This document shows positions 23,970 through 36,459 of a stretch of DNA of 64,000 nucleotides, one piece after another (position 1 is the first letter of the stretch; every line of letters starts with the position of its first letter). Below the pieces are notes generated by a model. The model did no database searches. It saw only the letters and a list, made by a program, of their open reading frames with translations, and had not been told where the DNA came from. This stretch comes from Lutjanus erythropterus. Taxonomy: Eukaryota; Chordata; Actinopteri; Lutjaniformes; Lutjanidae. The stretch covers positions 10,550,833-10,614,832 of the forward strand of contig CM034591.1 in the NCBI GenBank assembly GCA_020091685.1, in the 5' to 3' direction. The position numbers were made by a program, and so were the translations under genes.

Positions 23970-24780
23970 TGAGATTCACATCAACCTCACATCACAGAGC
24001 TGTGCCCGAAAAACACAAACAGCTGTAGAAAATGAGCTGATCTCTAATATGTTCTCATAGATTCACCACTGCACCTTTGAGAGAGGAAATTACTTTGACA
24101 CAGTGGAGCAAGCAGGGATAAACAGAATCACGGAAACTTCAGTTATTTGCAACTGAGACTCAGATGATGAGCGGATAATAAACTGATGAATAAACAGGAA
24201 AACTTTGCAGTACTAAGTGTGTCTGGATTAGCGTTGCTGTGACCGAGACGCTCAGAAAAGAAAGAAAGGCGAAGATTCTCAGTGATATTTATGGATTAAA
24301 CAGAGATTAATTTCTTCAAAGCTCTGCTCAGGGCAGACCCCGTGCACAAGGCCAGCTGCCTCAGTAATTCATCCCATTCATCATCAACTCAAACCAAAAA
24401 AGAAAAAAAAAAGACCTCGTCAATGGTGTCAAACACAAACGCACAATGAGCTGCAGGTCATCATTATTTCTGACTTCATGTCCTCCAATCAGAGGGGGGG
24501 TGACACAGCTGGGGGGCCACCGGTTGGACTCCTCTATGCTAATCCATTAGCCACCTGCTTCAACAGAAAGGGGGAGTTCACGCTTGATTACATTTTGCCA
24601 TCTTCCTCGATAACATGGGAGAGTCAACAGTAAAGTAGTCTCTTCTACTACAGTGGAAACCTCTTTGTAATGATCATGTCTGTCCGGGTTAAATTAATCA
24701 CTGCGGATGATTATTAAAACTAAATTGTTCCCTTTTCTTTACTTCTCATGCAGATTACCATCTGATTGACATTTCTATTT

Positions 24781-25060
24781 ATTGCATGAATCTATTGTTA
24801 AATACCTGATTCTGATTGGCCAATTACAGCATTTCAAAGTCTGTTATTTCTGTAAAGCAGACCGTTGCTATAGATAAAGTTCTGATCATAGACAAAATTC
24901 ATATTTTGTGTCAAATCATTGATTTTTCTGGCTAAGTAATAAGCGGGACAATGTACCGCAAGCAGGTTATTCAGGGTGATTGAAGTCCTGCATCGCCCTT
25001 TCAGGGTTTATTTCACAATAATGACCCGCTCACTGTACATTATCCCTTACAAAAAGTAAT
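24781..25060 (+). repeat. Dispersed repeat R4, copy 1
   Basis: Same-orientation relative of 58080-58375. Shared blocks: tctgttatttctgtaaagca, taataagcggg, aatgtac, tcctgcatc, caataatgacccgctcactg and tgtacattatccc. About 280 bp, non-coding. Confidence 0.75.
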
Positions 25061-26113
25061 GGAGTGGACTATTTACTGCATTTTATTGACTGTTTCAAAA
25101 TACAGTACCGCTGTAATTTGCTTTTCAAATGACTGTACAAGTTATATTACTGTACTGTGTCTCATAGCTCGCTGTAGTTTTACTGCTGAGTTTCTTTGGC
25201 TCATCTTTGGCAGTTTGCGTCGCATTAAGACTGCTTTAGCTCCGCTCCCCTCACTGTTTTATTGTTCCTCCATCTCCCACCTTGTTGTTTTATTTAAATG
25301 ATGTTTTTCAGTGAAATTGTGCCTCGCTCATCATCGTGAATTCCTTGTCGTTTCTTGTTTTGCAGAGAGGTTTTTTTTTTATTTGCCCCATGGGTTAAAC
25401 TATGATTATTATGACTGTGCAAATGATCTCAAATCTAAGTCGTATTACAATTTTCTCTTAATGATCAGAGGTAATGAAACAAAATCACCTCAAGAACTGG
25501 GATGTTAACATTGTTTTCCACATTTCTTTCTATTTTTGGGGATTTAGTGTTTTTTTTTTTTCTCCCCTCGCTCCTAGCCACTGTCCTTGGCGTGTGCTTT
25601 TGTTGTACTCTGCACTCAGCGGCTCCACTCTGGGAATTAGTGTTCAACCCTCTCCTTTGGCTTTAAAGGGAATTGTACAACAAGAAAGGCAGTGCTGCAG
25701 CCATCCAGGCACTCTCACTCTACCAGCATGTGTGTTCACGTTTAGGTAAAGATCCCTGCTAAAAGACAGCCTTTATGTCTAAGGGTGCTGCATCAAAGTG
25801 CAGGCTTTGTGAGAAGCGTTTTTTTTTTTTAAAGTCCTCACAACATTTCTGTACGACTGGATGTGGAATGGACTGTGTGCAAACCGGACCTCATTTGGCC
25901 CAGATATAACTCTGTTCCCTCAGAGTCACCTCTGGTTTAACAAGATCCCAGCGGTTTCATTTCACTGTTCACTACACCCTCACACACTCCTCACACCTTC
26001 ACAGATGTGCACAGCCTCCAGAACCCATCGAGGTGTTTAGAAATAAGGGAAACTGTGTAGAGAGCAGGAGACCCACCCTGTTACCAAGCAAAGCTGCTGT
26101 GTTACAAGCGTTT

Positions 26114-27774
26114 GTGGAAAGAATATTTTTTGCAGAGATTGTTTCTTTTATCACTTTTTCTAAGAAGCCCAAACAATATGTAATGGAATTTTTTGAGTTA
26201 CAGAGAGACAAAGCAACTTAAATTAAGATATTTCTATAAAATAAAATCTTCTCATTAAGATTTTTAGTAGCAGTTGTAGTTTTTTTTTTTTTCTTATCTT
26301 GGTCTTATACTTAACAGTGTCTCTGCAGGTTAAAACAAGTTAAATTTAAGACTTTTTAAGACATTTAAACCATTATGATGATATTATTTCACATCCACAC
26401 TGGCATAAAAGTAGAATTAATCTCAAACTAACTAATTAATCTCAACTCTTTTCCATGTTTGAATGTGGAGCATGAAACTAGCTGCTCTGGTAAATTCTGA
26501 CCAGGCTGCACACTTTGACTGAAGTTAATGCAATTTTTTCAAAGAACCATTAATGTCATAATATAATCAATTTTAAAGATCTGTCAAACATATTTTGGAT
26601 ATTTTAAAGAAAAGAAATTTCACATTATATAAAGAAATCAACAATAAATAACTTTTTAGAGGATGCTGTCATCTGTATTATGAATGCCTTCTGTTTAGAG
26701 AACTTGACCTTTAATTATTCTTACCAGTTTTGTTGGATTTCTTCTTGAAATCAGTAATCTCTATTTTTTAGGCAAAACAGACAAGTTGTCTTCCCTTGGA
26801 TGGTATCAGATATCACAAACTAACAAGCTGTAGAATTTCACAGGTGTAAAGTCTCTTTCAGTGCCGTTACCTTAAGGTTTTTTCCTTAACTATGGAAAAC
26901 TTTTAAGGGATTCTGTGCAACACACTCAGCTATGGAGAAATAAAGCCAAGTGTCACATTAAGGGAGAAAACTTAGGGTGTATTGTACTAGTCTGCTTGAC
27001 ATTATACGGTACTTTAACAAAGATTAAATAAAAAGATTATTTTGTTAGGGCTCAACAACTCGAGCTCTGATAACTGTGATTCCTACGAGGCCGTTAAAAG
27101 CTAAGAAATACTCAGAAGGAGCATTGTGTGAAGACTGTTGTTGATGCTCAAATGTCTGTGAACAGATGCTTGGATTTCCAACTGTAGTCTTTGGCTGCCT
27201 GAGCAAAACTGATCAGACACGGTTAATTTCTGAGTCATTCCTGACATTAATGATTTAATCACTGACGCATTTTATCAATTTTGTGTTTTTGCCATCCTTT
27301 CATGCAGGAAATCAGTTTTCTCTCGTTAGCTAACACATCTGATTTGCACACTTTTGTGTCGTGTCCTTCCCTTCTTTATAAACACCATCCACTGAGGTGG
27401 AAAGAATATTTTTGTAGAGATTGTTTCTTTTGTCACTTTTTCTAAAAAGCCCTAACCACTGAAATTAAGATATTTCTGCAAAATAAAATCAGTTGCAGAA
27501 AAAAAAAGCTCAACTCTCCTCATTTTGAGCTCCTTAAAATGTTATTTAGGTATTTTTCAGTAGTAGTATTAGTGTTTTTTTGGTTTGGCTTTTTGGCTGT
27601 CTGAGCAAAACTGGTCAGACACGGTTAATTTCTGAGTCATTCCTGACATTAATGATTTAATCACTGACGCATTTTATCGATTTTCTGTTCTTGCCATCCT
27701 TTCATGCAGGAAATCATTTTTCTCTCGTTAGCTAACACACCCACACCTGATTTGCACACTCGTGTGTCGTGTCC
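26114..27774 (+). repeat. Local tandem duplication beside the Ig4b exon (blocks X-Y-X'-Y')
   Basis: Block X (26114-26245) recurs as X' (27397-27495), sharing gagattgtttctttt and attaagatatttct. Block Y (27189-27366) recurs as Y' (27589-27774), sharing gagtcattcctgacattaat and gccatcctttcatgcaggaa. The order X-Y-X'-Y' indicates one tandem duplication followed by gain or loss between blocks. Y' stops 17 bp from the Ig4b exon, leaving the donor outside, so no duplicate exon is present. Confidence 0.85.
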
Positions 27775-27791
27775 TGGTGAGTGTGGCGTAC

Positions 27792-27912
27792 CGTGATCTA
27801 AGATGATGAGCTGGGCGCTGGACTGGATGTTGCCCGCGTCGTTTTCTGCGAGGCACTGATAGAAACCCTCGTCTGACTTGACCAGACCCAGAACCTGCAG
27901 GTTGTGCTCCTT
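27792..27912 (-). CDS. neo1: neo1 exon: second half of Ig domain 4
   Basis: Internal exon of 121 nt. On the minus strand it follows a T-rich tract ending in ttgttttgtag and is followed by gtacgc. It starts in phase 0 and ends in phase 1, with 40 codons plus one base. It encodes [20 protein letters not shown], containing the second Ig4 cysteine, then [19 protein letters not shown], the last strand and start of the hinge to FNIII-1. [17 protein letters not shown] is a signature of neogenin. Joining it to the previous exon restores one Ig4 domain with a Cys-Trp-Cys core (FEC, KWVK, YQC). Only 17 bp separate its 3' end from the local tandem duplication at 26.1-27.8 kb. The 77-residue minus-strand open frame covering this exon is a different frame, and its predicted protein should be ignored. 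Confidence 0.96.
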
Positions 27913-29291
27913 CTACAAAACAAGAGGGAAGGAAAAAAAAAAACAAGGAAAATAAAGACAAGAAGTTAGTAATGTTACAGTAGAAGTTTTAAAGCTACTA
28001 CAAGAAGTTTTTAACTGGTTATGAAACCGTTTTATTTGAATACTGATGCCTCTATATGACCATCAATGAGAAGACTGGCTGTTTCTTTATGGTTATTCTC
28101 CTTGAAATCAGATTAAACTAGCGCATGTTTACATGTTTACATTTTCCCAGTCAACGTTACAGTAAATAGTACACTGGCCCATTAAAAAGAAGCTACTTTT
28201 ATTTAAGATACTTTTATTTTTGATGTTGTATTTAGTGGTTATGGCAGAGAAAACACTGCTGTTTTGTTCACTGGAGCCTCCAAAATCAATACACAAGATG
28301 AAAATTCCTTGTAGTAGCTTTAAGCACTCTGGTGCAATATATGCTTATACACAAAATATGTAATTGTTGCATAATGCAACATATTTATTATTTCTCATTT
28401 ACCAAACATAACATGTTGCTTAATGCAACATACTTACTGTTTCTCAATCTTTACTTTATTGTATTCTTCTTATGATATTATTCAAATCTATCAAGTATTC
28501 TTAATTTGTATGTAATTGTTTTATTTAGGCCTACTCTTGGATTGACTTGAATTTCCTCATTAGAGATACTGACACACAGACCTACGATTTAATTGACTGA
28601 TTATCTAAGTAGCAAGTGTTACTCTTACTTTATTTATATTTTATCTCTCTTTTTAACTTTTTAAATCATAGTGTTTATTGTCTCATATCTTGTGGATGTC
28701 ATTTATGGTCTCGTCTGTTATATCTAGTGCATGTTTTTGCATCTAAAAAGCCAATAAAAGCACAGTAGATGAGTGATATGCTGTATATTACTTTGATATA
28801 CATGTATGAAATAAGGTGCGTCTGAAACAAAGCATTGGAAATATCTCTGAAATTTCTGTGGGTTCACATTTTTCCGCTTTTTTTTTAAACTATGATTATT
28901 TTGAAACAAACTGTATTTTTATTAATTTGTTTCCCCATCGTCTTTGCATAGATTAAGCTGTATACCCTCTGAATGTTATCATTAGCGGGGAAATTTCTAT
29001 CATCATGTGCCTCTACAGTGAATCGTCAAAGTTTAATTAAGAAAAACTCAAAATTCAGATAGAAACTTTGTTCAAAATGCAATAAAAACATGATAAAACA
29101 ATACAGAATTCTTTCCTTTCTTTCCTGTGTATACTGTACATTTGGTATATAAAGCACTTCTGATTCTGATCTCAAACTCTTTATTATAAAGACACTGTGA
29201 TGATGCAAAGTCATGCAAGTCTTGCTGAGAGTACAATGTGTTCAGTGCAGAAAAGCTAGAGAGGCTCCACTTTGGTGCCAAATGAACTTAC
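27913..29291 (-). other. neo1: neo1 1.4-kb intron splitting Ig4
   Basis: Phase 0 intron between the two Ig4 exons, from gtaagt at 29291 down to ttttgtag at 27913. It is AT-rich and includes a short near-tandem motif at 28366-28446. No gene is seen in it. Confidence 0.93.
28366..28446. repeat. Short direct repeat with hairpin GTTGCAT-A-ATGCAAC
   Basis: GTTGCATAATGCAAC (28366-28380) is a perfect 7-bp inverted repeat around one base. A near copy, GTTGCTTAATGCAAC, lies at 28415-28429, each followed by a similar atatttattatttctca-like tail, giving a 49-bp period. Function unknown. Confidence 0.6.
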
Positions 29292-29446
29292 AATTATTTT
29301 GAAGTAGTCGCTGGGGATGACGGCATCTCCATTCTTGACCCACTTGACGGTGGGAGCTGGCGACCCGGAGACCTCGCACTCGAAGACGATGTCCATGGAC
29401 TCGTGGGCGTAGATGTTGGCCGGCCGCTTCACAAACTGGGGAGGAG
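29292..29446 (-). CDS. neo1: neo1 exon: first half of Ig domain 4
   Basis: Internal exon, 155 nt, preceded on the minus strand by a strong acceptor (ttctgttttctgcag) and followed by gtaagt. It enters in phase 1: the split codon G|CT with the previous exon gives Ala. It leaves in phase 0, with 51 complete codons. The peptide contains [18 protein letters not shown], with the first Ig4 disulfide cysteine, and [10 protein letters not shown] with the core tryptophan, followed by [25 protein letters not shown] and VIPSDYFKI are nearly identical to mammalian neogenin and differ from DCC, which identifies the paralogue. The phase 1 intron before it is a classic domain-border intron of Ig superfamily genes; the phase 0 intron after it splits Ig4. 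The next exon is only 1.4 kb away, so the two Ig4 exons form a compact pair inside very large introns. Confidence 0.96.
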
Positions 29447-30000
29447 CTGCAGAAAACAGAAGAAGAAAGACGAGTCAAGGAAGGTTCAAAAATGAAAACA
29501 GAACATCTTTTGTTAAAGGCAAACTATGCAGGATTTTCGCAAAAAAACAATGCATAGACTCGCACAAAAATAAATTCTCAATCATCGCCCACGACCTGAC
29601 AGAAGTGTGCGGCGGCGCCTGCACCTGCAGACACCCTGCCCTCCGCCTGTACCTTCTTATTTCTCATTATTTTGCAGTGCTAGGGACACTTTACTAACCC
29701 AGAATGCCTGTATTTGATTTTTGGGGAATGAGACTCAACTTTCTGATGTATTTAAAAACAGCAACAGATAACATATTGTTTATTCTACCTTTAAAAGAGC
29801 AATATTTAGCAAGTCTGCAATCAAAAAATGAGTACTGCAGTCCAAACAGTGAGTCTGGAGCCATAGACAGTATATTAAATAGGCTGAAATCCCATTTAAT
29901 ACACGGTCTATGGTTGAAACAGGTTGTTTTTTCCCCCCTCCACTGCAGGTTGCAGGAACACTGCAGGAGTGAAGGTTGCACAGAACATGGTAAACTGACA

Positions 30001-30235
30001 ATCATACGTGACAGCATAACGCAGTGCATCACAAGCATCCTGCAACAAGTACTTCTTCCATGAAGTTCATAATGTTCAGCAGTCACTGTCGTGCTAATAA
30101 TGACGTTAAAGCACGCCCTCTTGTGTAATATTGCTTAATTGAAGCGCTAATAATGACAATCACATGTCCAAAAATGAGGCTCAAGCAAGAACGCTGCAGG
30201 AGCATAAGACGAGTGCAACATTGTAAATCGACAAT
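30001..30235 (-). repeat. Dispersed repeat R2, minus-strand copy
   Basis: Reverse-complement relative of 14948-15219; on the plus strand it reads ctcttgtgtaatattgctta and gacgagtgcaacattgtaaa. Together with the other copy it brackets the two Ig4 exons in opposite orientation. Confidence 0.8.
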
Positions 30236-30295
30236 AACAAGCGAGGACGAAACCTAAATTTTTATATTCATCTGTAACTGTCAATTGTCTGTAAA

Positions 30296-30720
30296 ATCAT
30301 GTCTCGGGGACTCAAGTGACTTGACTGAAATGACTTGACTTGAGTCAGACTTGAGTTACAGAGACTTTGACAGAGGAGACAATGATTTGGCATTTTCACC
30401 TCAGATCTCTTTAGAGTTATAGAGCTCTATTATAATATCAGAGTCCCAACAGTTTTCATCGAAAGTAAAAAAAAAACAAAAAACTTTTCATGACCACTGT
30501 GTTTTAATTGATTTAAATGTGGAAACTGAGGGGATCATCAGAATTTCACATGACTTGTGATTTGCTTGTCCTGAACAATGACCCGACTTGCTTGACATGT
30601 AGCAGGGACTGGACTTGACTTGCTTAATTCTCATCACAGTAACTTGGGACTTGCTTGTGACTTAAAGGTTAAAATTTGAGACTTGCACTTTGGTGACTGG
30701 AAAATACACACTCTGACCTT
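30296..30720. repeat. CTTGACTTG-rich dispersed repeat
   Basis: Many degenerate copies of gacttgacttga, gggacttgcttgtgactta and related motifs. Smaller fragments occur near 35905-35965, 36385-36415 and 55705-55745. The motif is common in teleost intergenic DNA. Confidence 0.55.
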
Positions 30721-33283
30721 TGAGCTCACTTACTACCCACCAGTCTACATTAACATATTGCTCCATTTCAACCGATATAAACATCCACGCCTTCTACAGG
30801 ATTATTAATAATTTCTTATGACTCATAACCAGAGACTGACTCATTCGGCGAATATTCTACAAAACTTGAACTCTAATTAACATGAAACAGGCAAACAAAA
30901 ACAGTTATTCAAGCCTGGAATAGAAATTTGTGACACCGCAGCTGCAATGTTGATGTCAGAGCAGCGAGTAGTTCAACTTAGCATGTTGTTTTGATCTCTG
31001 ATGACATATCATGGTCATTTTTTTACGAGTTATTACATTAAATATCTTACAGATTTCTCCTTTAACTGCAGCACTCTGGTCTCTGCCAGGAAATGAACAA
31101 GACCGAATGATGCCATGCCTCTGATTTAACAGCCAAATTGCCAGTTAAGGGAGGGTGGAAAGAACAACAAACAGTATCATATAACAGCTTATCCTATTAT
31201 CTTCTGCACCATTCACACAACTGTGACCTTTGCATCCGATGGCAACACTTGGAATATTCGATAAAAAAAAGGGTTCAGTACCCTCTGTTTTTATTTATTC
31301 AGGACTGAGTCAGAAATAGCAGCCACTTCAGTAGCAGCGCAGCGTGTAAGCATGCTGCACAAGCTAAGCTGAGCGCTTGCAGATCTCCCCTAGTGCTGGT
31401 AATGAGGGCCAGAAAGGAGTTATTTGATCTGCTGGGGCGATACAGCGCCTCATCAATCTGTCCTGGAACAAGGTCACTGGGAGCGGCAGGCCCAGGCCTC
31501 GTCCTCTCTCTATAATTGGACTCTATGTGCATGTGAGGAGAGACGGAGTAAGACAGACCATGCATGTGTGTGTGTGTGTGTTTCTGTGCCTTTGCTGCCT
31601 CTGTGCATTCTCTGATAAACGGCGACCCCGCTGACCACAGTTTAAATGACTGTATTGTTAGAGCGTTGCAGTGTGTCAGGCCTCACATCAGCCTTCTGGG
31701 CTCTGTGATAGCTTGTTATTAGCATCTATTTTGTGGCTGTTCACAGGGGCTGATGGGATATTAGCAGCAGTGGGTGGATTAGGTCCCTCTTCTGGCTTTA
31801 TTCAGCAGAGGAGCAGGTTGCGAGGTCAAGTCCCGCTCATCTGCTTGATGTAGCTGTGCCTAATTTACTCAAACATAAAATCGCTAGTTAACAGATTAGG
31901 CCTCATTCTGCTGGGATGTGCTGCTGCAACAAAATTAAGACTCCCAAATTATAGTTATTTGTAATTAAAACTGCTAAAGGAACTATCTGCTCCACCAATA
32001 ACAGACTCTGTGCAGAAGCAGCGCAGCTCCAGCGCACACTGGGCACTATGTCATGTCTGTATTTTCCTGACCTTAACATGCACTTTGCCCATCTGTTTGG
32101 TATTTTCATGCCCTACACAGATCACACGGGGCAAAGGTGGGAGGAGAGAAGCAACGTGACAGAAGTTGGACACAAAGAGATAACAAAACGTCATTCAAAC
32201 AAAATGATTTCTTTATATCCTCATCTAAAAAACCCCGGGGGCAGCACCTGTGTTATGGTCGTCATGTGTTTTCTTAAATTTCTAATTTCTAATCATATAA
32301 ACAGAGTTAGCAGTCGTGATCATGTGAAGTATCAAAACAAAAAACTGAATGCGACTTTATAAACAACTAAAATAAACTAACCCATTTTGACATTCTGTGC
32401 CCCACATTTTTGAAAATACAGAGTGCATTTCTTTGTGAATGCTATTGTGCAGTCAAAATACAGCCCTGAGGCCTTATTACAGACGATCCCTATCGTAAGT
32501 CTTATGTTAAGACCGGAAGAGTCAAAGAGAGGATTTTACCCACTTTGGTACTACAGAATCTTCCAGAATCCAGAATCCCATTTTATCTTACTTCATCCGG
32601 TCTTATCTCAGATCAGGAAATCGTGACAAAATGCTCAATCCAACATCGTTTATCAACTTTTATATCTGTTACCTAGCAACCGGCACTACTTTTCTCAAAG
32701 AGCTAAACAACTTTGTCATAGAGCTACAGGTCTATCAGTACTTTCAAGACCAACTTAACAAGACTTTTAAAAGATGCCCAGCTCTTTACTCACTGACCTC
32801 GGGTTTAATTTCACAAGCATACACTTGGGATTGTTGTGTGTAGCTTTGTATTGTCTGTCTTGTGTGATGCGCTATTTTGTGCTGCTTTATATTGTATTGT
32901 GTGTCTTGTATAACATTATATTATGTTATTGTGCTGTTTCTTTGCTCTGATCTGCCGAGGGATTACAGACGCAAATTAGCTTTAAGATATAATCTGGTAC
33001 GGTGCATCAAATGGTGACATTTATGTTTTTAACAGTACATGCTCCCTTTAAAAGAAATAAACTAAAAACAAACAATGTTTTTATCATCGAAACACACTGT
33101 AATAAACAGTAAAACGCACACAAAGATTGAGCAAAAACAACAACAAGCACTTCCTACTTAACTTCAAGACTGATGAGTTAGAGGTTTTGACAACATCTGT
33201 TGAGAAATCCAAAGATGTTTATTTTTTGGAAATTTACAACAACGCTAATTTGGAGATAAAAGAAAGATAGCAGGCTAAGACAG

Positions 33284-34186
33284 CTAACACTACTGTTAGC
33301 TACTGTTAGCAAACACTTCTGTTAGGTATTGTTAGCAAACATTTCCATTAGCTACTGTTAGTGAACACTCCAGTCAGTAACAAACGGTACTGTTAGCGAA
33401 CAGTAACTGTTAGCTAACATTACAGTTTGATACTGTTAACTAACAATACTGTTAGCTACTGTTAGTGAACACTTACATTAGCTACTATTAATCAACACTA
33501 CAGTGAGCTACTGTTAGCTTACAGTACCATTAGTTACTGTTAGTGAAAACTGCTGTTACTGTTTGCAAAAGCTACCATTAGCTACTGTTAGAGAACACTA
33601 CAGTTTGATACTGTTAGCTACTGTTAGTGAATGCTTCCTTTAGCTACCATTAGAAAACACTACTGTTAGCTACTGTTGGTGAACACTACTGTTAGGTACT
33701 GTTAATAAACATTTACATTAGATACTGTTAGTGAACTCTCCAGTTAGTAACAAATGGTACTGTTAGCGAACCGTAACTCTTGGTAAACACTACAGTTAGC
33801 CACTGTTAGCTTGTAGTACCATCAGCTACTGTTAGTCAACACTACATTTTGATACTGTTAGCTAACAATATCATTACTTACTGTTAGTGAACGCTTCCTT
33901 TACTACTATTAGAAAATACTACAGTTAGCTACTATTAGTGAACACTACAGTTAGTTACTGTTAGCTGACAGTAACGTTTGTTATTGTTATTGAACATTAC
34001 AGTTAGCTACTGTTAGCTAACAGCACTGTTACTGTTAGTGAAAACTGCTGTTAGTTGCTGTTCGCAAAAACTACCATTAGCTACTGTGAGCGAACACTAC
34101 AGTTTGATACTGTTAGCTAACGGTACAGTTATTTACTGTTAGTGAACGCTTCTTTTAGCTACTGTTAGAAAACACTTCTGTTAGGT
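33284..34186 (+). repeat. TACTGTTAGC minisatellite with higher-order periodicity
   Basis: About 0.9 kb built from degenerate units of about 25 bp of the type gctactgttagtgaacacta, some ending cagttag or cattag. Longer blocks repeat too. A segment with agtaacaaacggtactgtta at about 33376 recurs with one base change at about 33736, a 360-bp offset. Another block (gaacactacagtttgatact) recurs near 33592, 33838 and 34092. It has no coding potential and lies within a neo1 intron. Confidence 0.92.
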
Positions 34187-34671
34187 ATTTAGTAAGTTAG
34201 TTACTACTACAGGGGGAGAAGTGAAAGTCAGAACAGCTTAACAGTAAGCCTAATGTTAGCTAAGTTTATTTAAGATTTTAGGTAGTTTCTTATCTTAAGT
34301 TAGGATAGGAACAATGATTTAGGAACTGTTCTGTGAGGGCTTTTTTCAGATTTGATGCTATGCAGTAAAAAAAAATGCAATTTTTCAACAAAAAGCCGAC
34401 TGAACAGTATCTGAGTTTTTTTCTGTAACTTCCAAATGCCAGTTTTCCAGCCATACCGTGTAGCAGAACGAGTCAAACAGGAAACAGGCGAATAGTGCCA
34501 CAGAGTATTGAAACCTTCCCTCGCCTCGCTTAATGAGTGTCTAGACTTTTCTGTGAGCTACTGTGGCGAATATTGACGACCGAGACAAGGATGGAAATGA
34601 GGACGGTGATGCTTGTAGACTGGATCGCTGTGTGATTGTCAAGACGGCGTCACCCTGTTCTGCAATGTGCG

Positions 34672-35070
34672 TGTTTATGTCTGTGTGTACGTGTATCTGT
34701 GTGTGTGAGAGTGTGTGTGTGTATCGGTGTTCCCTGCAGGAGGATGTGTGAGCTGTGAATAATGTGTTTCACAGTGTGCTGTCCCCTGGATATTTGCCTT
34801 TAGTAGCTGTGCAGCAGAGGCAGGTGGAATCTTGGTTTACTTTGGTGTGTCAGGGACACAGTGTTAAGACACCAGTGAGTCAGTGTGTGTGTGTGTGAGT
34901 GTGTGTGGATGGTTGTTGAGCCATGTGTGAGTATGAATAATTTTAAATGTGTCTGGATACATGTGTTGTTGCATTATTACTGGTGCTATATGCTGCTACA
35001 TAATTGTGTGTGCTTCCTTCCCTGCTGGCAATATGTGTACGGCTGGATTTTGTTTGCATAATACGAGTAT

Positions 35071-35106
<36 letters not shown>

Positions 35107-35290
35107 GTGGCTTCTTATGTATGCAAACATATGTTTCTGTGCGTCCATGCTGTCTCAATCTGTACACGTTCATTGAATTCATATGGCTTTGTGCATCTCT
35201 TCTGTCTGTCAATATATAATGTATTTTATATGTGCATCGGCATCTGTGTGCGTTTGTGTGTGTGTTTGTGTGTATGTGTGTGCAGGGCCC
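34672..35290 (+). repeat. GT-rich microsatellite region
   Basis: Several GT runs, the longest at 35072-35104, separated by degenerate gtgtgt sequence. The open frames across it are low-complexity artefacts. On the transcript strand these are CA runs. Confidence 0.85.
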
Positions 35291-36329
35291 CCTGGTGAGG
35301 TTTGCTGGTGACAGGATTTGATGGTGACTGGTACCCTGCGGCTCTCTTTATCTCTCACTCTTTCGCTGCATTTCGCCACTCAGTCTCCCATTTTTTTTTC
35401 TCCTCCCCAACTCTTAATCTTCCTATAACTCCCCTGTCTATCTCTCCATCTTCAGCCTGCCCCCCTCTCCCTCCCTCATTCTGTGCAGACATGCACCATT
35501 TTCTCTAAATGGAGTTCAGACATTTGGAACCTATTGGACTGAGCATTGAGAAGAAACGCCTAAATATACCAATAAGGCTCGGGCGATGGGGGTGGAGGAA
35601 GCTTTCAGGACTCAACAGAGCGTGACATGTGTGGAGGGTTGTGTGTATGTGTGAGTGTGTGTGTGTGTGTGTGTGCACGCGTGTGTGGAGGGGCGACTCT
35701 CGTCGCAACAAGTCTGATGACCTTCCTTAATTGGCTGTTTGGAGCATGAAACATGCATATGCAAAGGTGGACTTAGACACATTTGCAAAAGGATGCAGAT
35801 GAGTGCTACTAGACACCAGCTGTTAGTCAGCGCTGAAGTTGAATATCAAAGTTCTTTCTCAAAAATAAGTGGTTAATGAGCAGGACTTTATAGATACACA
35901 CAGAGGTGTAATACTTGAGTCTCATGGCTAAAACCACAAATTTGATGACTTAAGACTCGACTTGACAAAACAAAGATTTGCTATCCTATTCATTCTCAGC
36001 ACGCTGACACTTAATTACCCAGATCCACTTACAGACCATTTACAACTGGTATTAAAATGCAGTCTGTATCCAAATACAATATACAGGTAAGGAAAAATGA
36101 ATGCTAATGCAAGGTGTAAACGCTACGTGATCGGAATGTGATCAGATCTGTCAGATCACATCTGGAGGTGGTCTGCTTGCGTTGTTTTTGGATCTTATGT
36201 AGATCTAAATGCAATCCATACATCAATCTGGATACAGATCACATTTTAATGCAAGAACAATCAATCAAGCAATCAAGTTGCAGGAGAGAACCATGAAGAA
36301 CTACCATTATGTTACTGGGGACCAACTGG

Positions 36330-36363
<34 letters not shown>

Positions 36364-36370
36364 GAAAAAG
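36330..36370 (+). repeat. (GAAAA)n simple repeat
   Basis: A poly(A) tract followed by about five gaaaa units. Confidence 0.9.
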
Positions 36371-36459
36371 TGCAAATGCTTAAGACTTACAGGTGAATTG
36401 TGAAACAATGACTTGACCCCATCTTGATGGACCTTCTTCGGAGTTGGCAATGACAGCCA

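Larger units (their letters stand above)
1443..27791 (-). other. neo1: neo1 26-kb intron between the Ig4b and FN1a exons
   Basis: Bounded by the donor gtacgc at 27791-27786 and the acceptor at 1443-1444, phase 1 at a domain border. It carries the fold-back element at 2.3 kb, the 200-bp-unit array at 9.5-10.6 kb, the TTAA-element cluster at 16.7-24.0 kb and the tandem duplication at 26.1-27.8 kb, annotated separately. I saw no coding or RNA gene in 2581-3900, 4201-5980, 6066-9480, 10607-14940, 15220-16689, 17689-18700, 19135-20578, 23970-24780 or 25061-26113. They hold only scattered microsatellites, short unclassified repeat-like patches and unremarkable AT-rich sequence. The longer open frames there lack splice context and recognisable domains. 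Confidence 0.9.

Noticed and set aside
27728..27961. Minus-strand open frame of 77 codons over the Ig4b exon
   Set aside because: It runs through both splice sites in a frame other than the neogenin one; the real frame gives the Ig4 sequence.
29242..29478. Minus-strand open frame over the Ig4a exon
   Set aside because: Wrong frame and crosses splice sites; the neogenin frame is exon-limited and explains the conservation.
33284..34186. Possible CRISPR-like array
   Set aside because: Repeats are degenerate, spacers are not unique, there are no cas genes and the DNA is vertebrate; it is a minisatellite.
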